Of a stretch of DNA of 64,000 nucleotides, positions 46,472 through 57,518 are shown piece by piece. Where the stretch lies: assembly GCA_014529385.2 (NCBI GenBank), contig CM043953.1, positions 85,590,342 to 85,654,341 on the forward strand, read 5' to 3'. The notes beneath the pieces were generated by a model. The model had not been told where the DNA came from. It searched no databases and was given only the letters and a program-made list of their open reading frames with translations. The position numbers were made by a program, and so were the translations under genes. Source of the DNA: Adiantum capillus-veneris. Its lineage: Eukaryota > Streptophyta > Polypodiopsida > Polypodiales > Pteridaceae. Each line of letters begins with the position of its first letter. The first letter of the stretch is position 1.

Positions 46472-46475
46472 TTAA

Positions 46476-47811
46476 CACTAGAATGGTAACCTAACTGGAC
46501 ATAAAAGTGTCCTTTCAGGGTTTTGGGAAAAAATTCCAAAACCATAGTAGATCCACTCATTTTGAAAAATCCTTTCATGAGCTTATAGTTCAATAACTAC
46601 TACATATGGAAAAAATGAGAAACTTGTAATTTTTCTCATCCCTTGGTCACTACAAGCCTCCAAAGTTGATGGACTATTGCGTTTTGCCCAAAACAACAAT
46701 TTCTTACGGTTGATTACATATAAATAAGAGTGGGGATTTTTGTAGGACATGAGATAAAATGCCCCATTAACTTCAATGGGTTGGTGACCAAAACATATGG
46801 TTGCTTTTACCTCACTATTGTTTTTATGGGCAAAAAAAATAGGTACAAAAAAGTTGCATTTTTGCCATTCTGCATACCTATCATCAAAGTTTCTATAGTC
46901 ACGCTCAATACAGATACTATATACATGTTTTCTTAGTTCCCTTTGGGCATTTGGATTCAAAAGGAGCCATGGAGCATGTCAAAAGGATAATGGATCTCTT
47001 ACAATTGGAACCTTGGGGGCAATGATAAAATGCTAAATACAACAAACATGAAAAAACTGGGTTTAGCATTATGACCTCTAGAAACCCATAGAAACTACTC
47101 AATATCTAGCCAAGTTTGTAGTCTATGATTAGATATGGTTACTACCTACAAAATACATACAATTGGCCTAAGAAACTAGAAATATTGATAAAGTTATACT
47201 TGCTACTCTAAAATGTATCGTATTCAGCAATCAAAAAACTCAACGATCATCATATACTATGCTATATAGCATATTAGGTCCCCCAAAACTCAAGGAAGAT
47301 TAGATTTATGTTATACATTACACTTACACAATCAAAATTGAATTTGGATATCAAGAAAGCCAGCAAAAAAATCATAAAAGTGCTAATTTTGGCCCAAAAA
47401 CAGGATTATGCAATTCTTGTAAATTGGTCATAACTTTCAATTTTAACATTTAGCTCTCCCTACAAGAATCAAAACATGTTGATAACTATGAAGGCCTAAC
47501 CACTGGCCATCTAAACCTCACAAACATGAAGTTTAGAGCGGTATAGTTGCCAAAAATTGAAAAAAAGCCAAAATTAGGACGCGTTTTTTCACACAGTTTA
47601 GGTTCAAAAATGTTGTGCAAGAGTAAGGTTAATGGTGAGATTGATACTAAAAATAAAATGCTAAGTTTCTTTTAGCTCATAAAGCAACTTTGTGGATATA
47701 TGGCACCTAGAAATTCATTTTCATACTCTTCAAATAATTCAAGCAAAATGGTCACTTAACAAGACACAAAAGTGTCCAAGGACATAAAAGTGTCATGTTA
47801 CCATTCTAGTG
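46476..47811. mobile_element. piggyBac-like DNA transposon (TTAA target)
   Basis: 1336 bp bounded by perfect 15-bp terminal inverted repeats CACTAGAATGGTAAC (46476-46490 and 47797-47811). TTAA flanks both ends (46472-46475, 47812-47815). TTAA duplication and TIRs close to C-[CA]-C-T-A-G-A-A are characteristic of piggyBac elements. Subterminal GGACATAAAAGTGTCC-like repeats occur at 46497-46512 and 47779-47794. A 125-codon minus-strand frame (46960-46583) followed by another (46593-46408) carries no transposase motif I recognise, so this is probably a non-autonomous derivative. It sits in the gag-protease region of F. Confidence 0.7.
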
Positions 47812-47815
47812 TTAA

Positions 47816-48838
47816 GTTCCGAGAATAATTTTGACCAGGAGAGAGAAGAGATCCATGTCAAAATGTGTGAACAAATTCAGAAATTCAAAGTCGAATGAGA
47901 TGATATCAGCGTGACTTTGCTTGAAGCAGCAAAGTTTATCAGCAGATAGTGGAGAAAAGTTGAAGCTGATGCTAGAGGAGTTGATTTGTCGGCTGCCTGA
48001 TATGATGAGGTGCTAGTAATTCAGGTTGATTACAAGTTCAGGAAACAATGCAAGCCGTTGTTCGGTGTAATACTGGATGGAGGGGCAAGTTTGAGTATTC
48101 TAGGGGCACATCTTTAGCAAAGACTTGGTTTCAAGATAAACTCAAAACAAGCTTTCTGTTATTAGATGTCCAAGGAGAATATGGTATGTTACCGGGATGA
48201 CCTTGGCTTTGGACAGTGGAGATTGTTCATCATTATCCAAATTAGACCATAAACATTCAAGGAACTAGTAGGAGTATCCAGCTCCAAACAAATAACACCA
48301 GAAGTTGGAAGAAAGTACTTCAACTTGATGAACTTTGCCAAAAATATGGGGTTAAGAACATTGAATAGATGCTTGCATCCATGAAAAATTTTTTGCTAGC
48401 AAAATCGACTTGAATGTAGTGTTGTTCAACAAGGATCAAGCTTAAGATTCCAAGTATACTAGTATACACCGAAGAGGTGACTAGAGTTCAGAATGAGAAT
48501 CGAAAACCAACAAATCTGTCATGGGATTATGCTGCAAAGTCAACCAAAAGGAAGGGAGGTGGCCCGAACTGGCTACTCCTAGATGATCAAGAGATTGAAG
48601 AGTGGAGTTTGGGTTCTGAAGAAAGTCCTTGATTAATCAAGGTGAATAAGAATCTACACCCAGAAATATAGGATAAAGCCAGACTTATGTTCTAGAAATA
48701 CAAAGATACATTTGCATTGGAACATACTGATTTGAAAGGTGTAGGTCCAGAGGTTTTCCAACACAAAATACCTCTGAAACCAGATGCCAAACCAGTACAT
48801 TGGAAAGGAAAAAATGAGAAAAAAACTTGATCACAATT
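47816..48838 (+). pseudogene. Protease and start of reverse transcriptase (element F)
   Basis: GVILDGGASLSILGAHL near 48064-48117 is the active-site region of a Tat-type retropepsin (DGG in place of DSG/DTG). Bases 48640-48838 encode KDTFALEHTDLKGVGPEVFQHKIPLKPDAKPV, the conserved N-terminal approach of gypsy RT. The sequence then stops matching at about 48838, so the RT palm, RNase H and integrase are missing. Many TAG/TGA codons interrupt the frames. Between protease and RT the frame includes KPTNLSWDYAAKS and NWLLLDDQEIEEW, which I do not recognise. Confidence 0.75.
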
Positions 48839-49728
48839 TGAATGCCTCTATATATCCCAGTGATTTCACAACACCCCTATTGCCTATTTAACAAACACCT
48901 AGATACTCCATATGCTAGCAATTTCTTCCTCTGCCCCTACTCGACCGACCCCAATTACATGGACTCAATCACAAAGCACATCATGATGTCGATTAGCGAA
49001 ACCTTTACAATGATGGATCTCTTTGAGAAAAACACCCTCGTTGGTGCAGCATCCGATGAGTTGATAGGGCTTACGGACTAGGACAGCACGGCCGGCTCCT
49101 CTCCTCCTTCTTATGCATTCCTACTTAATAGCTCTCTCCCTTTCTTTTATTAAGAGTTGGCAGCTTATAATGCTATCACTTATTGCACTTGGACAAGATC
49201 TCCTAGCCGCCCCTTTTCTCTATAGCTCTCGACACCCCTCATGAGCCAGCCAAGGCCATCCCCTTGTTGTCACTTAGCTCTTATATCAGGAAGCTTCTCC
49301 TCAGCACAACTAACCTCTCTTGGCCTCACCCTCTCAAACTGGCCTCTACAGCCCCTCCCATCTGCAGCTCTCGGCCCTGCTCCCCTCTGTATCATGCTTC
49401 TTGACACCCTTGTAGGTGGTATCCTCCATGGCACTCCTCCCCTTGCTATCTCAGGTAGGGCTACCTTCCTGCAGAAGCATTCCTAGCCCATAGCCCTACT
49501 CAAGCGATAGCTCTTGACTGATCCTTTTCCTACTTCCCAACCTCCTTCACAAGGTCGTCACTCATTTTGTATGCAGCCCCCCGCTTCAAAACCTTCTCTT
49601 GGAGCCCAGTTGCATTTTTTTACCTCCCCACGGGTCCAACTCCCTCTGTATAACAACCCACCATGATCAACACAGGAAGCTCTTCCTCATGGAGACTAAT
49701 TATGTGCCCTCCTCCTCTGGGATTGTTA
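48839..49728. other. Unassigned sequence between F and G
   Basis: Joined to the broken RT at about 48838. An open frame 48842-49081 (SISETFTMMDLFEKNTLVG) and a Pro/Leu-rich frame 49241-49486 have no recognised homology. The last 25 bases (about 49704-49733) match the end of the 204-bp unit at 55811-56014, showing that G inserted in that unit. Confidence 0.4.
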
Positions 49729-49733
49729 TAGAA

Positions 49734-50209
49734 ATGATATTTTATGATTTATTGCAGCTGACAGGTGGAAAAGACTAGACCGAGCTAGGCCTATTGAAAA
49801 GGAAATATATATATATTGTACATTTTATTATTCAGGTGCTCTTTATGAGCTTTGCCCATTTATGATCGGCCGGCCAGTTTGTACTCACTTTGACCATTCA
49901 AGAATCTATAAATTAAATACGTGCAAGAGGAACATGGTCACTCTTGCACGGGGGGAGATTGCACCCAGTGTCCACGTTGTTCTTCTCTCCTCTCTTCTCT
50001 TCTCTCTTGCCGTTCCGACGTAGCACTCCGGTCTAGGAGGTGCGCCTGCACGTGCTCGCTTACTCTCTCCCGCTCTCTGTCTCTCTTTGTTCGTGTATCT
50101 TGCGATCATGCGACCACGTGATTGTGCCAGGTATGCCGATTAGTCGATTTTATGCTGTTTATTGTGTTATTTCTGGTATTTCGCAGGGCAGCCAGAACTT
50201 CCGTCTGTA
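49734..50209 (+). repeat. 5' LTR of element G
   Basis: About 476 bp. It contains GGCCGGCCAG near 49867-49876, a TCTCTCCTCTCTTCTC tract and ATGCGACCACGTGATTG, all repeated in the 3' LTR. The right boundary is placed by the GGGAT duplication after the 3' copy; plus or minus 3 bases. Confidence 0.82.
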
Positions 50210-50213
50210 GCAG

Positions 50214-50225
50214 TGGTATCAGAGC
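50214..50225 (+). other. Primer binding site of element G (tRNA-iMet)
   Basis: TGGTATCAGAGC about 4 bases after the LTR, complementary to the 3' end of initiator tRNA-Met. Confidence 0.92.
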
Positions 50226-51745
50226 TAGCAAAACGTTTGCGATGATATGTACATCACCTTCACAAAGAGAATCATGCTAACGATCATACCCTAGAGCTAA
50301 GCTTATTATGTCTGTAGTTTTGTTGGCAAAAAATTTGTTTATCAAATTGATTGTTTATTATTCTTTCTTAGTTTGGTTGTTATGTGGTTTAGTTAAGCAA
50401 GCCCACCTTGATCAATGGCTTAACTATATTTTATGAAGGATAGTTTGATTAGGATTCTAGTTCTAGTTAATAAGAGCATCATGATTTAGGAGGTGTGATG
50501 CATGCAACCAATTGCCTGTAAGGAGACGGAATAAGAGCAATTTAAATGTAGTGGGATTCTGTATAGTTATTACGAGAATTTTAAACCAGCAGAACCATGT
50601 ATATGTAATTGTTAAGAAAAAGATGTAGCATTAGAAATGTTTTAACAAGAACCTAAAAGAGGAGAAGGTTGCATGATTTGAAAAAGAAAGAGGAGAAGAA
50701 GAAAAATAGAGATTTGTGCATCGTAGGGACAATTCCAAGAGACCCTGGAGAGATGCTCAAACGAGTCTCACAATCTAAGATAAATCATTTACTTAAGAGA
50801 AATCTGATATGACCGAACCCCCACACCTTAGAAGGAGAGGGAAAACTTGAATCATTTTCTTCCCTTGTTTTGGGCGTGGTCAACTCTTCCATTGTGGGAA
50901 CTGGCCCAAGCTGAGACTTCTCAAAAGAAAATAAAAAAAAAATAAAATAAAAATATATATATGTATATATGAATCAACAGGCAGCAATCCGCATCTCCTC
51001 CTAGATGCCACCACCCTCAATGCCTAGCACCCATGATTTCTACACTATCAACCACCCCCCTTTGTCGACTCTTCGGCCTCAGTCGTAGCAAACACCATCA
51101 ACAGGAGTAGCAACAGTGGACGACGGCGGTTAGCAGTGACGGGCCCATGGTGGCCTTTGTCGAGCAGCACTGCCAATTGCAATATACGACGCTTGCAAAG
51201 GAGCGGGGAGACCTACTTGCAGATGGAGAGCATAAGCATCTACCTACCCAAGAGAGCTGAAGGAGTTAGCAATAGCCAGAAACGTGATAGCTAAGGCCAC
51301 ACTTTTTTTTTTTTTGCCATGCATGGGCGGAGAGCCACCCACTGCCTTCCTCACGCCGCCATGCAACAATGATGTGGCCCACCCTCCTCAACCAACCAGG
51401 CGCACAAAAGAGGCTCTCACTTTTTTTCCCCGCGTAATTGCACTATTGCCACTCAGTAATAGTCCCTCAATCTTACTATGACAACTGCCTGTCACAACCG
51501 CAAAACTTAGAAGGGCTGCATGCAGCCGTTACGCAATAGAAACAACTACTACTGAAACTTTTTTTTCCGCTTTCACTAACTCTTGCTATCACTCCTTTTA
51601 CGTGTAGCCAACGGTGGTGTAGGCATGGGACACCCTCATATTCACAAAACGTGAGAGCAGCTACTCATCTTTTCACTCTTGCCCACCACCCAAGCAGCTG
51701 TACCCAACCAACCAACTCTCTCTCGTTTTCTCTCTAACTCCAGCC

Positions 51746-51749
<4 letters not shown>
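50226..51749. other. Noncoding interior of element G, left part
   Basis: No gag-like or other coding frame recognised. There is an A/T-rich run with ATATATATATG near 50930-50970 and a T-run near 51305-51318. Short Pro/Ser-rich frames after 51000 may belong to the 5' flank of the captured MYB gene. Confidence 0.4.

Positions 51750-51793
<44 letters not shown>
51750..51793. repeat. (CT)n microsatellite
   Basis: Uninterrupted CT run of about 21 units, 29 bp upstream of the MYB-like ATG. Pyrimidine tracts are common in plant 5' UTRs. Confidence 0.95.
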
Positions 51794-51799
<6 letters not shown>

Positions 51800-51821
51800 C
51801 AACAGGGTTAGCTAGTTAGCC

Positions 51822-52085
51822 ATGGTGCGTTGTGAAAATCAGGCTGGGCTGAAAAAGGGGCCATGGACACCGGAGGAGGACTAGAAGCTCACAAGCTACA
51901 TTCATATGCTAGGGCATAGCAGTTGACGAGCGTTGTCCAAGCAGACCGTGCTAGCGAGGTGTGGCAAGAGCTGCTGACTGTGGTGGACTAACTACTTGCG
52001 GCCTCGCATCAAGCTTCGCTGCAGCAAAGGAGAACTCCATCATCAAGATCCCCACTGTTCTTGGCAACCGGGCCTTCAAGCTTCC
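51822..52085 (+). pseudogene. R2R3-MYB transcription factor fragment
   Basis: From ATG 51822: a short N-terminus, then GLKKGPWTPEED, KLTSYIHMLGHSS, LARCGKSC and WTNYLRP, the first (R2) MYB repeat of plant R2R3-MYBs in correct order and spacing. After a frame change near 52018 comes KENSIIKIPTVLGNR, matching the start of the second (R3) repeat (usually EEExIIxLHxLLGNRW). Stops replace residues at three places: TAG after PWTPEED, TGA at the Trp of GHxSW, and TGA at the Arg of SCRL. All fit single C-to-T or G-to-A changes. No intron is present between the GL and RCGKSC segments, where many plant MYBs have one. That would suit capture of a spliced RNA but does not prove it. Confidence 0.85.
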
Positions 52086-52430
52086 ATTTGTAACTAGGTA
52101 CAGTGAGCTATAGCCAACCCGGACATCCGTTATGGTGCATTGGAAATGGACTTCTCGCAGGCCAAGCGTGCAAGTTGAAACTTGAGTCAGATGTGGGAGA
52201 CATCCCCACCAACACTGATCTCCTTTACTCCTGCCAGGCTCTTACTCCCGGCCGGCATGCCTATCCCCCTGCACACCTGCTGTCTACAGGTTCCATTCTC
52301 TGATTTGCTTGTCGAGATGTTATTACACATGATCTTATGAGGGGGAATTGCAGATGCTTAACATTAGGTCAACATCTTCCAAAAGCAACCTCCTACAACA
52401 ACAGTATGCGAAAGCGAGTGGCGCGCGAGA
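52086..52430. other. Spacer between MYB-like and PPR-like pieces
   Basis: No recognisable coding content; short open frames only. It contains the junction between the two captured sequences. Confidence 0.4.
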
Positions 52431-53230
52431 TTATCTTCAATCCCTTGCCAGCATGCATCAAGCAAAAAGATGTCGCTGCTTCCATATGCGTGCATGCTCT
52501 TATGGTAAGCTCATTCTGGGGCCGAAGAGAAGGCTCAAGCCTTGCAGTTGTATCATCGCATGCAAGAGCAAGCTCTTGTTAAGCCCAATGCCTATATTCT
52601 CATGTCTTCTGAAAGCTTGTAGTGGCTTGGGTGACCTACTTCAGGGTGCCCTTACACATTTCCGCTGCTACTATAGTAAGCCTTGGAGTCAAACATGGTT
52701 GTGGGGACTGCTCTTGTCGATCTTTATTGCAAGTATAACCACTTAAAAGAAGGATTTAGTGTGTTTGAAAACATCAAGGGTCGCAATGTCATTTCATGGA
52801 ATGCATTACTTACTAGCTATGTGTAGAATTAGCAATAGCTTCCCACCCTTAGTCTTTATGATCGATTGAGAAAGGAGGGAGTGACGTCATACCGTGTTTC
52901 TTTTATGTGCATCATATATGAAAGTGTGCGGTAGTTTAGGCTCCACCGAAGGGTGCAAGCAAATAAAGGTGAACGATCTTGTTTCTGTTGTTCTAATTGG
53001 CAATTCCCTAGTTGACATGTTTGCCACAAAGGGAAATTGAGGTTTTTAAAAAGCTTGTGCATGTCCAATTGATTAGAGATGGACCTCTATTAGAGGGAAT
53101 GTTAGGAAACACCCTTATGGATATGCATGCCCAATGTGGCAGCTCGAAGATACCAATGGGCTATCGTCCTTGCGGGGCTTTGTTGGATATGTAGAACAAT
53201 TCTTGGGCTCTCTATCTGTTCTTTGTCCTT
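52430..53230 (+). pseudogene. PPR protein (PLS type) fragment
   Basis: Decayed pentatricopeptide repeats read across shifting frames: ALQLYHRMQEQALVKPNAY, CLLKACSGLGDLLQGALTH, then VGTALVDLYCKYNHLKEGFSVF, KGRNVISWNALLTSYV, and after about 53040 HVQLIRDGPLLEGMLGNTLMDMHAQCGS. These are standard P, L and S motif strings of plant organellar RNA-binding PPR proteins. At least three frame changes and several stops (for example after TSYV) show it is non-functional. No E/DYW end was identified. It lies on the same strand as the MYB piece and inside element G. Confidence 0.8.
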
Positions 53231-55338
53231 TTTGGTCTATCAACAATCCATGGATTGCAATCAGCGATATTCATTGTTATTAAGTTGTTACTTTTTAGGC
53301 TTTAGAATCTACGACAATATTACCAATCAATTAGATGTCTACAAGCCTTGAGGAAGAGTTATTTAAAAATAAACCAATAAATCAATAGATAAATCAATAA
53401 ATAAAATGACTCCTTCTCACGTTGATGTTATAAATTGTTATTGTAGAATTTTTACCTTCTCATGGGTCCTGTTGGTTTGTAGTTATTTTGATACTTTTAT
53501 GCCCTACATCGTAAACACCGTGAATAACCATAACGTGCTAGGGTAAAACTTTACCCTCAAGATACATAGCCCTTAATATTCTACCAATGATGACCATCAG
53601 TGAACTCTGACTAGATATACTTTTAGCTATCAACACCCCAATTGCATATTACTTGGATTATTAAGCAATTATCAAGCATAACCAATAAAATCCCTCTCAC
53701 ATCATTATTTGCAAGAGCTATTATCCCCATAATGTAAGTTTATACCCATTAGCAATGATGTAGTGTAATTATCTTTTCACTTTGATTGCTCTACAAAATG
53801 TCTTACATGTTACATCATATGTCCGTCAAATTGTTGTTGCATATTACTCAATATTGTTCCATTTATTTTCCTCTGTATCACATCCCTCCCAACGTTTCCA
53901 ATACTCCTTTGCAAAGGACTACGATTACTGACAAATACTTACCTCTATGCCCGATTTGCAGCCAACTACTTTAGGAGACCTGCTTTTGACTTCTCCTACC
54001 ATTCATACATTGAGTATGGCCTCACTTTCTCTGAAGACCGATATCCACTGGTCATAACAATCTTGCCAACCACCCTGTCAATTTAGATCACACCTCTCTT
54101 ATATGATCATTTGTACTTCAAGTTTTCTACTTTCAATTCTTTTTTTTGGCAAACAAACTTTGCATCAAATTTTTCTCTCATGGCGTTTCAAATGTTAATG
54201 CATTTAATATGTAATTATTAAAGTCTTCTTAAATTTAACAAGCAGTTGTTTTGAGTGCTTTGTTTTTTAGAAAAGATATGCAGATAAATCTAACTATAGT
54301 GGCCTCACATCAAAATCCAGGTATGACACTCCTTACTGCATTCTGATAATACCCCTCTTGAAACATTATTACAATGCTAGGTGCAACTTTCTAATATTTG
54401 TGCCTATTCCCACACACACACACACATTGGTAGATATATTTTCAAAAATAATATACCCTCCTGGTATGTACATCAAATACATTCCTCTTTTCATATTTCA
54501 ATTCTCGGCATTGTGTTCGAAGTTGCATACTCAAAGACTACTAAGGTCATGACTTCTAATTGTATTGAAAGGGAATTTTTATTGAGCTAACTTATCTAAA
54601 AGGTATGCAACTACTCATGTGCGCTAAGGTGCTTTGGGATACTAAATTTTTTCTTTTTGTAAATACTTTGTCACATAAGCATACTCCAGATTTGTGTCAA
54701 ACAGGTAGTAGATGTTTTGTTTTTTATGCCTGGTCTAGTCCATTGGTCACATGCAAACAGATTCACCGATTTAGACAGTGTGTAGATACTCATCTTAGTG
54801 CAGATCCGCCGATTTAGGCAGCACATTGATAAATTGCAGATTCATGATTTTTAAACTTATACCAAATGCAGATTCGCCGATTTAGGTAGCACATCTTATT
54901 GGTGTAGATTCTCCAAATTAGGCAACACCGATCACAAAATCATGCTGCAGTGGCGTGCCACCACTGTGGCTGGTATGATTTTGTCACCCGAAAATGAAAG
55001 ATATTTTTTATTTGGATTTGGAATTGGTATATGATTATTTTCTGTTGCGACAGTATTTATGGAAGTGAACTTGAGATTGATGAGAATTAATTTATACAAT
55101 GATGAGTGTGACCAATGATATCCTGATTCATCAGGGTATGACATATACTGCTTATTGTAGTGGTATGGGAGACTAGAATAGGTAGTATGTGGATGACGGC
55201 AAGCATAAGCTAATGTTGTTTAGTTTCATATATTATGTGATGTTTTTGACACAACATACTTATCACTATTTTTGACAAGTACTGTTTGTAGATTTTTATC
55301 TTCGCAACTGAGGACAGTTGCTTTCCAACGGAGAGGTA
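53231..55338. other. Noncoding interior of element G, right part
   Basis: AT-rich, no coding frame recognised. A short degenerate repeat of the form GCAGATTCGCCGATTTAGG recurs at about 54757, 54798, 54869 and 54903. A CA run lies near 54411-54426. The segment ends in the purine tract before the 3' LTR. Confidence 0.45.
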
Positions 55339-55810
55339 TGTTATAGAAATGATATTTTATGATTTATTGCAGCTGACAGGTGGAAAATACTAGACCAAGC
55401 TAGGCCTATGCGAATGGAAATATATATATATATTGTACATTTTCTTATTCAAGTGCTCTTTATGAGCTTTGCCCATTTATGACCGGCCGGCCAGTTTGTA
55501 CTCACTTTGACCATTCAAGAATCTATAAATTAAATACGTGCGAGAGGAAAATGGTCACTCTTGCACGGGGAGAGATTGCACCCAGTGTCTGCGTTGTTCT
55601 TCTCTCCTCTCTTCTCTTGCACTCGGCTCTAGGAGGTGCGCCTGCACGTGCTCGCTTACTCTCTCCCGGTCTCTGTCTCTCTTTGTTCCTGTATCTTGCG
55701 ATCATGCGACCACGTGATTGTGCCAGGTATGCCGATAAGTCGGTTTTATGCTGTTTATTGTGTTATTTCTGGTATTTCGTAGGGCAGCCATGACTTCCGT
55801 CTCTAGAGTA
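55339..55810 (+). repeat. 3' LTR of element G
   Basis: About 472 bp, collinear with 49734-50209. It lacks a roughly 20-bp piece present in the CT-rich part of the 5' copy and has scattered substitutions. It is followed by the GGGAT duplication. Confidence 0.85.
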
Positions 55811-56206
55811 GGGATCAACACGACCCCCTATTTTTTTTTTGCAATGCACCACCCTCTCTGTTTATGCAGCCCTGTTCAGTCCCGTGTCCTGCACGTCCTT
55901 CGCCTCACCCATATGGCCCCTCTTTCCTTCATGCAAATTGCCACTCCTTTTACTTTCCTTGGAGCCTACTCCCCTTGTGCATACAGTCGACGTGCGTCCG
56001 TGCCCTCCTCCTCTGGGATCAACACGACCCCCGTTTTTTTTTTTGCAATGCCCCACCCTCTCTGTTTATGCAGCCCCGTGCAGTCCCGTGTCCTACACGT
56101 CCTTCGCCTCACCCATCTGGCCCCTCTTTCCTTCATGCAAATTGCCACTCCTTTTACTTTCCTTGGAGCCTACTCCCCTTGTGCATGCAGTCGACGTGCG
56201 TCCTTT
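55811..56206 (+). repeat. 204-bp tandem duplication flanking G
   Basis: The unit beginning GGGATCAACACGACCCC at 55811 repeats at 56015 with few changes. Each copy has a T-run, TTTATGCAGCCC and CTTCATGCAAATTGCCACT. The end of the unit also lies left of G (49704-49733), so G split a pre-existing tandem array. Open frames through it in several phases are a by-product of its low stop content. Confidence 0.85.
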
Positions 56207-56989
56207 TTATTTTTTATTGATAGCTATAAGCGATTTTCATCTCGATTAAAAAAACCCTGTGTGGTCCCTTGTCCCTTACTCCCAACCAATTGTCGATATT
56301 GAAAAACTCCTTGTAGCTCATCATCATCCCCATGTCGATCAACTTTGAGAAAAAAATCCCACCATAATCCCACTTCCTCAAGTGGCAGATCCTCGCAGCC
56401 TCTCTAATGAAGTTGGTAGCCGCAAGGGATGTTTCATGCATAGGTGAGAGAAAATGTCCATGTTGATTGTCAAACTCCGAATCGCCATGGCCGGCCGCAG
56501 CATTTGATCAAAGATCATTCAGATAGTGGTCTGTAGGTATCTAGAAACTCCAGCTCATCGAGGACGAGTAGCCTCAACATTTAAACCATGACAGGACCTA
56601 ATGACAATTTCCACCAAAGTTTAACGCTTTTAAGCATACCCACTAGTAGAGTGGAAAGCCATCCTTGGCCTTCTAAATGCCACATCTGAGATACACTGCA
56701 CCATAAGATTTTTTGAAACCTGCAACAAGAAGCTGCCCAAGCACCTTGCAATCTGCTTGCAAATCTCCATGCACCTATTTTTGGCATGTCCTTGGATTGA
56801 CCAGATTTGGCTGCACCATCATTGCCCACCCCCTAGTTGAGTATTCATGCTCAACTACTACATTATTTAGGTAAAATATGATTGCATGAGATAAGATGGT
56901 ATAGACAATATCTATATAATGAGATGAAACAAAAATAGTGAATATATAGCAATGGCATATCTAAGGTAGAGATATAGAAAGAAGAACAT
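56207..56989 (-). other. Unidentified minus-strand open frames
   Basis: Frames 56829-56581 (SQMWHLEGQGWLSTLLVGML) and 56441-56214 (NFIREAARICHLRKWDYGG) look like degraded coding sequence because they have ordinary amino-acid composition and the same direction. I recognise neither and see no mobile-element landmarks around them. Confidence 0.3.
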
Positions 56990-56992
56990 CTG

Positions 56993-57282
56993 GGGGTGAA
57001 AGCATGTTAACCTGTCGCGCTTTTTGTGCTAGCTAGTAGTTTCAAGTTAGCACATCTTCGAAAAGTTGGGCGTCCGGTAAATTTTTTTACAAATAATAGC
57101 AAAATTTGTCGGAGGTTGTACATTTGGATTCCTTGTTTCAAGTGCTTTCTATTGATATATCATATGTCATAGATCTTGGAGATGTAGCTCAAGTTATTGT
57201 ACTAGTTAGCATATGTTAAAATTGTGCTAGTTAGCACTATCCAGGACATGAAAAAGCATGACAGGTTAACATGCTTTCACCC
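56993..57282. mobile_element. MITE with 23-bp terminal inverted repeats
   Basis: GGGTGAAAGCATGTTAACCT... at the left end (56993-57016) and its reverse complement at 57260-57282. CTG lies on both sides (56990-56992 and 57283-57285) as a possible 3-bp target duplication. GTGCTAG-like repeats lie near both ends (about 57027 and 57222). It is 290 bp, noncoding, and of unassigned superfamily. Confidence 0.72.
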
Positions 57283-57501
57283 CTGTACAACCCGCCTCCA
57301 CAGGGTCAAATGGAAAGCGAAGAATTCCATCACTCAAAATGTGAACTCCACCTTGATAGAATACAAAGCACCTTGTCTAACATAAACCATGGCAACCACC
57401 TCTTCCCCATCTTTCACAGATCTACTGCGAAACAAGCCGTCGAAAGTGCTAATCTTACTTGTGGGTTAGCGCATAGGTGTGTTTTTATGTTTACTTGTAG
57501 A

Positions 57502-57518
57502 TTTAGGGTTTAGGGTTT
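57502..57518 (+). repeat. Short interstitial telomere-like run
   Basis: TTTAGGGTTTAGGGTTT, two and a half copies of the plant telomere unit. Such runs are common in plant promoters and at old break sites. Confidence 0.7.

Larger units (their letters stand above)
49734..55810 (+). mobile_element. Element G: LTR element carrying MYB and PPR gene pieces
   Basis: LTRs at 49734-50209 and 55339-55810, both starting TGTTATAGAAATG. GGGAT target duplications lie at 49729-49733 and 55811-55815. A tRNA-iMet PBS (50214-50225) and a purine tract before the 3' LTR (ACGGAGAGG) complete the structure. The 5.1-kb interior has no gag, protease, RT or integrase in any frame. It holds decayed R2R3-MYB and PPR coding pieces in the same orientation. 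It is best described as a large non-autonomous element with captured host sequence. Confidence 0.8.

Noticed and set aside
46472-46490. CACTA (En/Spm) transposon because the TIR starts CACTA
   Set aside because: CACTA elements make 3-bp direct duplications; here TTAA flanks both ends symmetrically and the TIR continues GAATGG, which fits piggyBac better.
55748-56302. 184-codon frame with an internal repeat
   Set aside because: Created by the end of G's LTR and the 204-bp tandem duplication; overlapping frames are open in other phases too.
57502-57518. Chromosome end or telomere
   Set aside because: Only about two and a half TTTAGGG units; neighbouring TTAGGT arrays are degenerate and of a different unit.
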